A stretch of DNA of 64,000 bases, from NCBI GenBank assembly GCA_028293545.1, contig JAQGOP010000053.1, positions 62,001 through 126,000 on the forward strand, read 5' to 3'. The notes beneath the pieces were generated by a model that was not told the DNA's origin, did not search any database, and saw nothing but the letters and a program-made list of their open reading frames with translations. The translations under genes were made by a program, and so were the position numbers. The first letter of the stretch is position 1. Each line of letters opens with the position of its first letter. The stretch comes from Verrucomicrobiota bacterium (lineage in GTDB: Bacteria > Verrucomicrobiota > Verrucomicrobiia > Opitutales > Opitutaceae). Shown piece after piece: positions 45,763 through 55,120 of this stretch.

Positions 45763-47319
45763 ATGAAATCCCCCAGAGCGTTTGTTTTCGTTCTCATTAC
45801 GTTAATCGGCATGGCGGACGCCGCGGCGGCGCCGCTGGCCGTCGGCCTGCGCAAGCAGTTATTCATGGACGAGCGGTTCGTCGAACAGGCCGAGAACGTC
45901 GTTTGGCGGATGAACAGCCCCGTGAAGGTTGGCGCCGTGCTCACCGGGACCAATTCCTGGGAAAATGGCATCGTCTCGGGCGCGGGGACGGTGATCGAGG
46001 ATGGGGGCAAATTTCGCCTTTGGTACACCGCCTGTCCGGCTTCGGGCCATCCGCTCGGGTTGTTCCGGCTGTGTTATGCGGAGTCCAGCGACGGCCTCAC
46101 GTGGGTGAAGCCCAACCTCGGGATTTACGAGTGGGAGGGATCGAAGGCCAACAACATCCTCATGGAAAGCAGCATTGAAAACGGCGGGGGCGTTTTCCTC
46201 GATCCCACCGCCCCGCCGGCCCAGCGCTACAAGCTGCTCGCCCGCCTTTCGGAAGTGAAAGTCCTGGTCGCGGGACACGATCCCCAGTGGGGCAACGCCC
46301 CCCACGGTTCGGGCCTCTATATGTATACCTCGCCGGATGGACTGCATTGGGACCTGCAGCCCACCCGGGTTTTTCCCTTCTCGCCCGATACGGTCAACAT
46401 GGCGCTCTACGATGATCGCACGAAGCGATTCCTGGCGTACCTTCGGACGTGGAACGGCGACCAGCGACGGGTCGGGGTGGTCGAAATCGAAAACATGCTC
46501 GCGCCCTGGCCGTACGACAAGAACGTGCCGCCGCGTGCGCTTGGGAAATTCGCGGTCGCCCCGAGTTTTCCGGTGCCCGACAAGGAGATTCCCGATGCTT
46601 TCGGCGCCGATGCCGGCGATCCGCCGGACGTCGATCACTACACCTCAGCCACCGTGAAATATCCGTGGGCCGAGGATGTTTACCTGATGTTCCCGAGTCC
46701 GTACCGGCATTTTCCGCCGCCACCGGCCAGCCTGTACCATAACGACGGCCCGCTGGATATCGCACTGGCGATCAGTCGCGACGGGCGAAAGTTTCACCGC
46801 GTCTCGCGCTTTCCCTATATAGAACTGGGCCTCACGGGCGCCGCTGACAGCGGCTCGATGTATATGTTCATCGGGATGATCCGGCATGGGGCTGAGCTCT
46901 TTCAATATTACGGCGGCTGCGACTGGACCCACGGCGGCTTCGAGGGCGTGCCCGAAATGCGGAATCGCGGCGGCGTCCGCCTGACGCGCCAGCGGCTCGA
47001 CGGCTTCGTTTCCCTCGAGGCGGATGAAAAGGGCGGCCAGTTTACCACCCCCGCCCTGATATTCGAGGGCACGCATCTGGCGCTCAACCTGAACGCCTCG
47101 GCCACCGGCGAGGTGTGGGTGGAACTGCGCGATGCGGACGGACACGCGCTGCCGGGTTATGCCTTCGCGGACAGCGATTCGTTGGGCCAGAACGACGTCG
47201 CCAAGGTGGTGACCTGGCGCGGCGGAAAAGCCGACGTCAGCGCGCTGGCGGGCCATGCTGTTCGGATCGCGTTCAAACTGCGCACGGCAAAATTGTATGC
47301 GTTTCAATTTCTTCAATAA
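45763..47319 (+). CDS. Secreted glycoside-hydrolase-32/43-like beta-propeller protein
   Basis: 518 residues with a signal peptide (SPRAFVFVLITLIGMADAAAA). The body is a propeller-like array with blade phrases such as GKFRLWYTACPASGH, CYAESSDGLTWVKPNLGIYE, SKANNILMESS and YMYTSPDGLHWDLQPTRVF, the sugar-binding and Asp-box-like pattern of GH32/GH43/GH130-type folds. The final about 90 residues (HLALNLNASATGEVWVELRD to YAFQFLQ) form a beta-sandwich shared with its neighbour at 47327. Catalytic acids could not be fixed. It lies in the receptor-led run, 8 bases before its paralogue's start. Confidence 0.75.
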   Translation: MKSPRAFVFVLITLIGMADAAAAPLAVGLRKQLFMDERFVEQAENVVWRMNSPVKVGAVLTGTNSWENGIVSGAGTVIEDGGKFRLWYTACPASGHPLGLFRLCYAESSDGLTWVKPNLGIYEWEGSKANNILMESSIENGGGVFLDPTAPPAQRYKLLARLSEVKVLVAGHDPQWGNAPHGSGLYMYTSPDGLHWDLQPTRVFPFSPDTVNMALYDDRTKRFLAYLRTWNGDQRRVGVVEIENMLAPWPYDKNVPPRALGKFAVAPSFPVPDKEIPDAFGADAGDPPDVDHYTSATVKYPWAEDVYLMFPSPYRHFPPPPASLYHNDGPLDIALAISRDGRKFHRVSRFPYIELGLTGAADSGSMYMFIGMIRHGAELFQYYGGCDWTHGGFEGVPEMRNRGGVRLTRQRLDGFVSLEADEKGGQFTTPALIFEGTHLALNLNASATGEVWVELRDADGHALPGYAFADSDSLGQNDVAKVVTWRGGKADVSALAGHAVRIAFKLRTAKLYAFQFLQ

Positions 47320-47326
47320 ATACCCA

Positions 47327-48811
47327 ATGATGAAGACTGCAGTTTTACGGATGGTCGCGTGTGCGGGGATGGGGCTTGCCTGCTCGGCCATCACGGCCGT
47401 GGCGTCGCCTCTCCCCATCGGTAGCAGGCTGGAACTCTTTGTTGATCGCTACCTCGTCGACCGCATGGACGGATTAAAGCTCACCCTGCAGCGTCCACAG
47501 GAGAGGGAGATTGTGTTTCGCTTCGACCAACCTTGGGAGCAGCCGTTTGCCGGGGCCGTTTCCATCGTGAAGGATGGGCCCACGTACATGATGTATTACC
47601 GGGGTGTGAACCGAGGGGCCGACGGCGACTACGATGGCACGACCGAAGTCAGTTGTTATGCGGAAAGCAAAGACGGGATCCACTGGGTCCGTCCCAACCT
47701 GGGCTTGTTCGAGTACCGGGGTTCGAAGGCGAACAATATCATCCTGCCGTCGAACAATCCGCACCACGTTTCCCATAATCTGATGGTGACGCTCGACCGG
47801 CGACCAGGCGTGCCGCCCTCCGAGCGATTCAAAGCCATCGGGGGCGGTCGAAAGGGCGGTTTGTTCCGCTATGTCTCCGGCGACGGTATTCACTGGAAAC
47901 TGTATTCCGAACAATCGCTTTTTGCGGGTTACGCGCTCGATACACTGAACGTCCTGGCCTGGTCGCCGGCCGAGAACTGCTATGTGATTTACCTTCGCAC
48001 CTGGAGTGGCGGTGGAACGCCGACCCATCCCAAGAATGATGGCGTGCGCACGATCAGCCGCTCGACCTCTACCGACTTCGCGACTTGGACGGAGCCGAAA
48101 CAAATGGAAATCGAAGGACCCTTGGAGGACATCTACACCAACGGCACCCATCCCTATTTCCGCGCGCCGCATATCCTCATCTCCCTGCCGTTTCGTTTCT
48201 GGCCGGATCGCCAGGTCTACTCCAATGAAATGATGGATGAACACGGGGTTCATTTCACCCAGAGAAAGGGAATCTCGGACGCAGTGCTCATGACCTCCCG
48301 CGGCGGGAACCGTTACGACCGGACGTTCATGGAATCCTTTGTGCGGCCGGGGCCGGATTTCGGAGCCTGGGTCGCCCGGAGCACCGTTCCGGCCGTGGGC
48401 GTGGTGCCCACGGGAGAGCGGGAAATGTCACTCTACACGACCACGCATCATACGATGCCCGACTATCACGTGCAGCGCTATTCCCTGCGCACCGACGGTT
48501 TTGCCAGCCTCAACGCGCCGTATGCCGGCGGGGAGTTGGTCACGAAACCCCTGATTTTCTCGGGGACGAAACTGGTGCTCAATTACGAAACCTCGGCCTC
48601 GGGGGGACTCCAGGTGGAAGTCCAGGATGAAGCCGGCCATCCGTTACCCGGGTTTTCGCTCGCCGAGTCGCCGCTGATCCTGGGCGACGAAATTGCCCGC
48701 GAGGTCAAATGGGCTTCGGGCGCTTCCCTGGCGGCTCTCGCGGGCCAGCCGGTCCGTTTGCGCTTCGTCATGAAAGATGCCGATTTGTATTCACTGCAGT
48801 TCCAGCCCTGA
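47327..48811 (+). CDS. Secreted beta-propeller protein, paralogue of the preceding gene
   Basis: 494 residues. Starts MMKTAVLRMVACAGMGLACS (signal peptide); two adjacent ATGs are possible, and an in-frame upstream start at 47255 would overlap the previous gene and lose the signal. It matches its neighbour in order: LFVDRYLVDRMDGLKL, GPTYMMYYRGVNRGAD, CYAESKDGIHWVRPNLGLFE, SKANNIILPSNNPHH, FRYVSGDGIHWKLYSE and the C-terminal sandwich (TKLVLNYETSASGGLQVEVQ to LYSLQFQP). The middle differs, with LPFRFWPDRQVYSNEM. Paralogous neighbours suggest related but distinct substrates. Function not proven. Confidence 0.75.
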   Translation: MMKTAVLRMVACAGMGLACSAITAVASPLPIGSRLELFVDRYLVDRMDGLKLTLQRPQEREIVFRFDQPWEQPFAGAVSIVKDGPTYMMYYRGVNRGADGDYDGTTEVSCYAESKDGIHWVRPNLGLFEYRGSKANNIILPSNNPHHVSHNLMVTLDRRPGVPPSERFKAIGGGRKGGLFRYVSGDGIHWKLYSEQSLFAGYALDTLNVLAWSPAENCYVIYLRTWSGGGTPTHPKNDGVRTISRSTSTDFATWTEPKQMEIEGPLEDIYTNGTHPYFRAPHILISLPFRFWPDRQVYSNEMMDEHGVHFTQRKGISDAVLMTSRGGNRYDRTFMESFVRPGPDFGAWVARSTVPAVGVVPTGEREMSLYTTTHHTMPDYHVQRYSLRTDGFASLNAPYAGGELVTKPLIFSGTKLVLNYETSASGGLQVEVQDEAGHPLPGFSLAESPLILGDEIAREVKWASGASLAALAGQPVRLRFVMKDADLYSLQFQP

Positions 48812-48901
48812 GCCACCGTCACATCGAACGAAACTGCGCCGGCTGATCATGAGTTCTTCCTCAAATTCCCCTAGCGCTGCGCCAATCGGCGCGGTGCCTG
48901 G

Positions 48902-50083
48902 ATGTCGCCTCGGATAATGCCCATGCCTGAACGCGTAACGATCCGCAGTGGGCGCGTGGTGCTGTCCGATAGCGTGCTTGAAAACGCCACCCTCGTCATT
49001 GAGCACGGAGTCATCCGCGATGTTATCCCCGGATGGACGAAACGGCGCAGCGATGACGGCGCAACGTTCGATGCGCCGGGCCAGGTGATCGGTCCGGGGT
49101 TCATCGACCCGCATTGCCACGGGGACGGAGTCACGCGGTTCTACGATGACCCCAATCGGGTCGTGGCGAATTTATTGAAGCAGGGGACCACGGGCGTCCT
49201 GGCCACGCTCGGTTACCCGGATATGGTTCGAGGTGACATCGGCGGACAGCTGCAGCGCTTCCAAACTTCGCTTCAGTCGCAGGCGAGGGAAGTGGTCGCG
49301 GGGGTTCATCTCGAGGGCCCTTACGTCAACCGGAAGTACGGCGCACAAACCTCCTGCGGCGTCATCAAGGACTTCGATTCCGTCGAATATGACGCTCTGA
49401 TCGCGCAACACGGCGGGCTCATCAAGTGGTGGACGTGCGCCCCGGAATTGCCGGGCTCCGACGCATTCATCGCGTCGGCCGCGGCGCGCGGGCACGTGGT
49501 GGCCGCCGGGCACTCGGAGGCCACCGTGGAGCAGATCGAGCGGGCGATCGGGCAGGGTTTGAAGGTCATCACGCATTGGACGAATGCGACGGGCAACCCG
49601 TCGGCGGCCGCCTACCTCGGCACGCGCCGACCCGGCATCGATGAAGCGGCTTTGGTTTTCGATCAATTGGCCGCGGAAATCATTCCCGATTCCGGCGGAC
49701 GCCATGTGCATCCGCTCATGGCCAAATTACTTTACAAGGCGAAGGGCCCGGATGGCGTGCTCGTCATCACGGACGCGGGTTACGGCCGCCCGGACGATCC
49801 GACGGATCCGAAACTGGCGGAACTCGATGTGTCGATCGACCGCGACGGGAATCTCGCGGGCTCGCGCCTGACGATGGCCGGCGCGGCGCGCAATTTCCGG
49901 AAGTTTTCCGGCTGCACCTTGCCGGAGCTGTTTCGCATGGCCTCGCTGAATACGGCGCGATTGCTCGGAATCGATCGGCAGGTGGGCTCGATCGAGCCCG
50001 GCAAGCTGGCGAACTTGGTGGTGTGCGACGAGGGACTCCGGGTGAAACAAACGTTTCTTCGCGGGCGCGAAGTGGCGCAATGA
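48902..50083 (+). CDS. N-acetylglucosamine-6-phosphate deacetylase-like amidohydrolase (NagA family)
   Basis: 393 residues. Metal site residues are visible as FIDPHCHGDG, GVHLEGPYVNRKYGAQ (Glu ligand), AGHSEATVEQIE (His) and VLVITDAGYGRPD (catalytic Asp), with the C-terminal NLASLNTARLLGI-type region MASLNTARLLGIDRQVGSIEPG. NagA removes acetyl from GlcNAc-6-phosphate; here neighbouring sugar kinases are missing, so the true substrate may be another N-acetylated or imide compound. Start ATG 48902; ATG 48917 or 48923 are nearly as good. Cytoplasmic. Confidence 0.83.
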   Translation: MSPRIMPMPERVTIRSGRVVLSDSVLENATLVIEHGVIRDVIPGWTKRRSDDGATFDAPGQVIGPGFIDPHCHGDGVTRFYDDPNRVVANLLKQGTTGVLATLGYPDMVRGDIGGQLQRFQTSLQSQAREVVAGVHLEGPYVNRKYGAQTSCGVIKDFDSVEYDALIAQHGGLIKWWTCAPELPGSDAFIASAAARGHVVAAGHSEATVEQIERAIGQGLKVITHWTNATGNPSAAAYLGTRRPGIDEAALVFDQLAAEIIPDSGGRHVHPLMAKLLYKAKGPDGVLVITDAGYGRPDDPTDPKLAELDVSIDRDGNLAGSRLTMAGAARNFRKFSGCTLPELFRMASLNTARLLGIDRQVGSIEPGKLANLVVCDEGLRVKQTFLRGREVAQ

Positions 50084-50129
50084 TCACGTCGCGTCACGCG
50101 CACGCCGGGGCGCGCGCTGGGAAAGCGGG

Positions 50130-51386
50130 ATGAATTTTTTTGCCGCAAGACCTCTGCCGCGCTGGCGAACCGATGCCTTCCTCGCGATGGCGGTGGGCCT
50201 GAATTACGCGGACCGCTCGATCCTTCCCGTCATCTTTCCGGCAATGCGCGGGGACCTCGGCCTGTCGGACGTCACCTTTGGCGTGCTCGGGTCGCTCTTC
50301 CTGTGGAGCTATGCGTTGTGCGGCCCCTTTGCCGGCATGCTGGCCGACCGTTACTCCCGCCGGCTCCAAGTGGTGGTCAGCCTTGCGGCTTGGAGTACCG
50401 CCACGCTCCTCGCGGGCGCCGCGACCGGTTTTCTCATGCTCGCGGCCCTGCGTATAGTGCTGGGAGTAACGGAAGCCCTGTATCTCCCCGCGGGGGCGGC
50501 TCTATTGGGAGACCTTCATGGCCCGGCGACGCGCGGCCGGGCGATGGGCCTGCAACTGCTGGCCCAGAGTGCCGGGGTAATCCTCGGCAGCGCCTGCGCC
50601 GGGTTCATTGCCGAACGTTATGGCTGGCGGCTGAGCTTCGTGCTGCTGGGATCGGTCGGCGTCGGCCTCGCCCTCGTCGCCGGAAAATTCCTCGGTAAGC
50701 CTCCCTCGCCCGTGAAGGTGGGAGTGGTCCGCGCGAACGTCGGTGAAGCCCTCAAGTATTTGGCGCACACTCCGACCTTCCTGCTTATGCTGGCGGAAAC
50801 CATCTTGGGAGGTTCGGCCGTGTGGATTTTTTTCAACTGGATGCCGTTGTACCTTTATGAAGGCCACGGGATGAAAATGGGTGCCGCCGGTTTTGCCGGA
50901 ATGGCGATGCTCCAGGGAGCCAGCATGCTCGGCATCGTCGCCGGCGCGGCGATTTCCGATCGTGCGGTCCGCCGGTCGGCCTCGAGTCGCCTGCTCGTGT
51001 TTGGGACCGCTTACCTGGCCGCCGCCCCCTGCCTGCTGGTTTTTCTTTTCGGCCCGACCTATGGGTGGGTCGTCGCCTCAGTCGCGGGGTTCTCCTTCCT
51101 CCGCGCCCTTGGCTCGGTCAACGAACTGCCGATACTCTGCGATGTCATTCCCCCGCCGTTTCGATCCACCGCGATCGGGATTTTCGTGGCCTGCGCCTGC
51201 GCGGCCGGGGGTGCGGGAATTCTCTTCGCCGCGCTGCTCAAACAAAGCTTGGGCTTGGCCGCGATCTTCGGCGCGTTGAGCGGGATGTTCCTCCTCGCCG
51301 GCGCGGCGCTCCTCTTCGGTCACCGTTACCTGATCCGGAGCGATATCAAACGCGCCAGCGCGTGGATCGATGCGCAACCCGCTTGA
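50130..51386 (+). CDS. Major facilitator superfamily transporter
   Basis: 418 residues with about 12 hydrophobic segments. MFS features include RDxxGRR-like loop motif ADRYSRRLQVVV after helix 2, GVLGSLFLWSYALCGPFAGML, VLGVTEALYLPAGAALLGD and the second-half PLYLYEGHGMKMG loop. It resembles the ACS group of organic-acid and sugar-acid importers (proton-coupled). Placement between an NagA-like gene and an NHL-repeat gene suggests uptake of the breakdown product of the locus. It begins 46 bases after the NagA-like stop. Confidence 0.88.
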   Translation: MNFFAARPLPRWRTDAFLAMAVGLNYADRSILPVIFPAMRGDLGLSDVTFGVLGSLFLWSYALCGPFAGMLADRYSRRLQVVVSLAAWSTATLLAGAATGFLMLAALRIVLGVTEALYLPAGAALLGDLHGPATRGRAMGLQLLAQSAGVILGSACAGFIAERYGWRLSFVLLGSVGVGLALVAGKFLGKPPSPVKVGVVRANVGEALKYLAHTPTFLLMLAETILGGSAVWIFFNWMPLYLYEGHGMKMGAAGFAGMAMLQGASMLGIVAGAAISDRAVRRSASSRLLVFGTAYLAAAPCLLVFLFGPTYGWVVASVAGFSFLRALGSVNELPILCDVIPPPFRSTAIGIFVACACAAGGAGILFAALLKQSLGLAAIFGALSGMFLLAGAALLFGHRYLIRSDIKRASAWIDAQPA

Positions 51387-51398
51387 TCCTGACATTTC

Positions 51399-52445
51399 AT
51401 GAACCCTTTCCGTGCCGCCTCTTTTTTGCCCGCCGCGTGCCATCCATTGCAGCAGTTCAATGACTGGCCGCATCCGCTGCCGGGCATCACGCTCGACCGG
51501 GTGATCGGGGTGGCCGTGGACTCGCGCGGTTTGATCTATGTGGCCCATCGCGGCGAACACCCGCTGATCTGCCTGCGTCCGGATGGAAGTTTTTACCGCG
51601 AGGTGGGAGCAAACGTGAATCGCCAGAGCGTCGCCTACAATTTGCGCGGCCCGGTGCCGGTCCCGCTGGCGACGCGTTACTGGCTGCACGGCCTGCATGT
51701 CGATCTGTGGGATAATGTGTGGGTGACCGATGTGTGGCGGCATCTCGTGATGAAGTACGATCCCGACGGCGTGCTGGTGATGACGCTGGGAATCGATGGC
51801 GAGGCCGGCGCGGAGGAACCGCGATTCAACCAACCGACCCACGTGTGCGCACTGCCGTCGGGTGAATTTTTTGTCACCGATGGTTATGGCAATTCGCGGG
51901 TCGTGAAATTCAACGCGCGCGGCGAACGGTTGATGGAATGGGGCGCCCGGGGAACCGGGCCGGGAGAGTTTCACACGCCGCATGTCGTCGTCCTGGGCCC
52001 GGATGGCAGGCTGTATGTCTCGGATCGGGAGAACGACCGCATCCAGGTTTTCGACCAAGCCGGAAAACTTCAGGCGATCTGGCCCGGCCTTCACTCGGTC
52101 GACGGACTTTGCGTGGCGCCGCAGGGTGGATTTTACGCGGCGGTGGGCGTGGATCACGCGGTGGTCCGCCTCGATGGCGAGGGACGCGTGCAAGATGTGT
52201 GGGCCGAGCCGGGCATGTTTCGCTACCCGCACGGAATCGCGACCGGTCCCGATGGCGCCATCTACGTGGCGGATAGCGGTGACTGGTGGGAACTGGATCC
52301 GCTGACGGCCCGCTGGCCACGGCGCGAGTACAAGCTGGCGCCGCGCGTGGGTGGGGAAGGCAGTGCCGTGAAAAAAGTGGCGCTCACCGGTCCTGCCTTA
52401 TCTGAGCGGCGCGGGCGGGGGTCGCGGTCCAGCGTGCGTTCGTAA
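51399..52445 (+). CDS. NHL-repeat beta-propeller protein
   Basis: 348 residues with six-bladed NHL-type repeats, for example GVAVDSRGLIYVAHRGEHPL, GLHVDLWDNVWVTDVWRHL, HVCALPSGEFFVTDGYGNSR, HVVVLGPDGRLYVSDREND, GLCVAPQGGFYAAVGVDHA and GIATGPDGAIYVADSGDW. Related propellers include peptidyl-glycine amidating lyases and gluconolactonases; no lyase catalytic residues were confirmed. The N-terminus lacks a clear signal peptide. It starts 13 bases after the MFS gene. The last 30 residues are low-complexity and arginine-rich (SERRGRGSRSSVRS), possibly a poorly conserved tail. Confidence 0.78.
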   Translation: MNPFRAASFLPAACHPLQQFNDWPHPLPGITLDRVIGVAVDSRGLIYVAHRGEHPLICLRPDGSFYREVGANVNRQSVAYNLRGPVPVPLATRYWLHGLHVDLWDNVWVTDVWRHLVMKYDPDGVLVMTLGIDGEAGAEEPRFNQPTHVCALPSGEFFVTDGYGNSRVVKFNARGERLMEWGARGTGPGEFHTPHVVVLGPDGRLYVSDRENDRIQVFDQAGKLQAIWPGLHSVDGLCVAPQGGFYAAVGVDHAVVRLDGEGRVQDVWAEPGMFRYPHGIATGPDGAIYVADSGDWWELDPLTARWPRREYKLAPRVGGEGSAVKKVALTGPALSERRGRGSRSSVRS

Positions 52446-52452
52446 GCTCACG

Positions 52453-54261
52453 ATGCAACTGTCGGTCACCGTCGATTTCCCCGACGATATCTGCAAAGGG
52501 CCTTTCGATCACGCGCGGTTAGAGGCGATGATGAAGGCCATCCGGGCGACAGGAGCGACTCGAGTGTATTGGCTTTATTATGGGGAAGTGGCGGCCGGCG
52601 ATCCTCGACGGGGAAATATTTGGGCGACGCACTGGGCAACCTATGGACCGCAGACCATCGCGGTCCTCGGGGAACCATTGCGTGCGGCCGTGAAGGCCGC
52701 GCACGCCCAGGGTTTGGAAATCATTGGGGTGCTCAAACCCTATAACGGCGGACTCTCCGGCAGTTACCCGCTGGGTTCGCCGGAAGCGAAGACGGGATCT
52801 CCGCTCACCAGGATTGGCGGAAATATCCAGCAGGTGATTCCTTTTTTGGAAGAACATCCCGAGATGCGTTTGCAGCGTCGATCGGATGGCGGTCAGTCAT
52901 CCCCCGATGCGACGATTGCCGAAATCCGACTGACCAAAGCGGACGCGGGAGAAACGCGATTGCGGCCGGAGCACCTGCGCCTGTGGGTGAGCGACGACAA
53001 TTTCCAATACCGTCCCCTCGAGCTCGTTCCGACCGGCAGCGTGAGCGTCGAAGAGGCAACGCGCGAAGTGCGCGATTACCACGGCAACCTGCTCACTCGC
53101 ATCGGTGATCCGGTCCGCGTGATCCGTCTGACGGGACTCGAAGTGCGATCTCCCTTTCTCGTGGTCACGACCACGTGGTCGGAGGGCGACGGCGATTTTC
53201 GCAACACGCCACTCGGCATGATCGAAGTGCGCGACGCACACGCCCGACGGCTGGAATGCGTGGTGGCAACCCACGCCGCTGCGTGGATTCAACCGCGGGA
53301 TTTTCGAACCTACGGATTGGAGTTCGACCTGGGCTTCGGGCATTGGGCAATGACACTGGACACGCCTTGGGTGGGCGTGGAGGGCGATCCCCGCCAGGCA
53401 TTCTCCGGGGCGGATGAGTTTGCGAACCATACGCTGTTCGGGCGCGGTCCGTCGGGAGGGTTCGTCGGCATAGCCCTCGGGAAAAATGTCTACCTCCCAG
53501 CGGCGCCCTGCGAAGCATATTCCGAAGTAAAGGCGCTCTGGTGCGGTTGGGTCACGGCGATGCTCGACGCGGGAGTGGATGGAGTAAACCTGAGGATTTC
53601 CGCTCACGGGTGCATGTCGGATGAACCGGAAGCGTATGGCTGGAACCCACCGGTGCTGCAGGCCTATCGGGAACGATTTGGGTTGGACCGGATCGACCCG
53701 GCCAAATTGGCCACAGTGCGCGGAGATGGTTACACTGCCTTCCTGCGCGAGGCGTCGATGCTGGTGAGGGCGCGTGGGCGAAAATTCCACGTGCATTTCC
53801 ACGCGGAGGCCTTTCGCCCGGGGCCGGCATTCGGGCAACAGAATGGGATGCCGGCCAATATCGAGTTCCAATGGCGCCGCTGGATCGAGGAAGGCTTGGT
53901 GGATGAGGTTTATTTACGCACCAGTTGGTTTGAAGCGGCCGAGGACCCGTTGGACACGAGCAGCACCGGCCGCAGCCAACTCGCCGGAATGCTGGCCGAT
54001 CCAGTCGTGGAGGAGATGCTCGGCGTCGCAGGGCAACGCAGCATTCCGGTTACGCTCAATCGTTATATTGGCCGGGCGGCCGGCTTGGCCGAATATCTCG
54101 ACGACCTGTCGCTAATCGCGCGCGACGGACGCTTCGCCGGTTTCGATGTCTATGAATTTTTCGACCTGGCCCAAGCCGATTCGCAGCGATCGGAACTGAC
54201 GCCCAGGCATGGCCGGCTCGACGGCTTGAGACAGCGGTGGACGGACCTGACTTCGCAATAA
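52453..54261 (+). CDS. Unrecognised 602-residue protein, possibly a TIM-barrel glycosidase
   Basis: The N-terminal 110 residues (FDHARLEAMMKAIRATGATR, VYWLYYGEVAAGD, VKAAHAQGLEIIGVLKPYNG) look like the first strands and helices of a (beta/alpha)8 barrel. About 130-310 are beta-rich (PEHLRLWVSDDNFQYRPLEL). After 350 the barrel resumes: MLDAGVDGVNLRISAHGCMS, KFHVHFHAEAFRPG, IEFQWRRWIEEGLVDEVYL and FAGFDVYEFFDLAQ. Acidic residues on strand ends, such as the Glu in HFHAEAF, could be catalytic. No signal peptide. It begins 7 bases after the NHL gene, at the end of the operon. I cannot assign a known family; a family-10-like or similar hydrolase is a guess. Confidence 0.6.
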   Translation: MQLSVTVDFPDDICKGPFDHARLEAMMKAIRATGATRVYWLYYGEVAAGDPRRGNIWATHWATYGPQTIAVLGEPLRAAVKAAHAQGLEIIGVLKPYNGGLSGSYPLGSPEAKTGSPLTRIGGNIQQVIPFLEEHPEMRLQRRSDGGQSSPDATIAEIRLTKADAGETRLRPEHLRLWVSDDNFQYRPLELVPTGSVSVEEATREVRDYHGNLLTRIGDPVRVIRLTGLEVRSPFLVVTTTWSEGDGDFRNTPLGMIEVRDAHARRLECVVATHAAAWIQPRDFRTYGLEFDLGFGHWAMTLDTPWVGVEGDPRQAFSGADEFANHTLFGRGPSGGFVGIALGKNVYLPAAPCEAYSEVKALWCGWVTAMLDAGVDGVNLRISAHGCMSDEPEAYGWNPPVLQAYRERFGLDRIDPAKLATVRGDGYTAFLREASMLVRARGRKFHVHFHAEAFRPGPAFGQQNGMPANIEFQWRRWIEEGLVDEVYLRTSWFEAAEDPLDTSSTGRSQLAGMLADPVVEEMLGVAGQRSIPVTLNRYIGRAAGLAEYLDDLSLIARDGRFAGFDVYEFFDLAQADSQRSELTPRHGRLDGLRQRWTDLTSQ

Positions 54262-54327
54262 AGCCGCGGCGCGGGACTTCTGTCGTCACGAGCGCCGGAT
54301 GACTTCCAACCAAGCGTCCGAGATTTT

Positions 54328-54996
54328 TCAGGCGTGAGCGGTAAAAGCTGGAACTCGAAACTGCAGCCACTCTTCGGCCCGGTGGAATCCGGCGCCCTGA
54401 TGCGGCGTGGTCGATGAAACCATCGGCGCCCGGCCGGGGCCGCAATCGAAGCGGCTGAAGGAAAACTGCCAGATGCTTTCCGCGCGCAGGAATTCCGCGG
54501 GAACGAGCGGCGCGACGGGGATGTTCATCGCCACGCGCCATCGGCCGCGGTCGGCTTCGGGCATGGCCCGCGAGGAAAAATGCGGATCGGGCAGGAGATA
54601 TTGCTCGATGCCGCGATCGCGGGGTGCGTGCAGGCGCGGATAATGCAGGTCGACGGTCACGCCATTTGGCGCCACGTGAAATTCGTGGTAATCGGGCCGT
54701 GCCGTGTGGCGCAGGAAAACTTCGAATGTGTCGCCCAAGTCCCAGAGCGGATCGTTGTGGCGTTTTCCCTCCGTGACGATGTCCGTGTCCTGAAGTTCCG
54801 CCAGCACGACGAAGGCATCAGGAGTTGATGCCAGCCACACTTGTCCCGGACGGAAGTTGGCATCGGGCTGGGGGAGCCAGGTTTGGGCGAACGCCAAAGG
54901 CGTCGCTGCTGCCCATGCGAGCGGTGGCCAGTGCGACACAGCGCACCACTCGTCGAGGTCTGCACGGGATAGTTGGGGGATCAAAGGAAGTGACAT
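54328..54996 (-). CDS. CBM9/DOMON-like carbohydrate-binding domain protein
   Basis: 222 residues with no signal peptide. The body (about 40-215) is a single CBM9-like beta-sandwich: VWLASTPDAFVVLAELQDTD, DPLWDLGDTFEVFLRHTARPD, YHEFHVAPNGVTVDLHYPRL and WRVAMNIPVAPLVPAEFLRA, the same order as in xylanase-associated CBM9 and DOMON domains. It may bind a saccharide or haem. ATG 54996 (MSLPLIPQLSR) is used; in-frame upstream sequence to 55878 covers regions antisense to the next gene and is not convincing. It ends convergent with the sugar operon 66 bases away. Confidence 0.75.
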   Translation of the reverse strand: MSLPLIPQLSRADLDEWCAVSHWPPLAWAAATPLAFAQTWLPQPDANFRPGQVWLASTPDAFVVLAELQDTDIVTEGKRHNDPLWDLGDTFEVFLRHTARPDYHEFHVAPNGVTVDLHYPRLHAPRDRGIEQYLLPDPHFSSRAMPEADRGRWRVAMNIPVAPLVPAEFLRAESIWQFSFSRFDCGPGRAPMVSSTTPHQGAGFHRAEEWLQFRVPAFTAHA

Positions 54997-55120
54997 GCGG
55001 AAAACGCGCGGACGATGGCAGGGCAGGGAAGCGATGGCGGCAACCAAGATAGGAAGTTCACGTTCCAGACTTGGCGCGAGGGGCCTGGCAACGACGGGCC
55101 TCATCGTGGTCGGGGAACGG

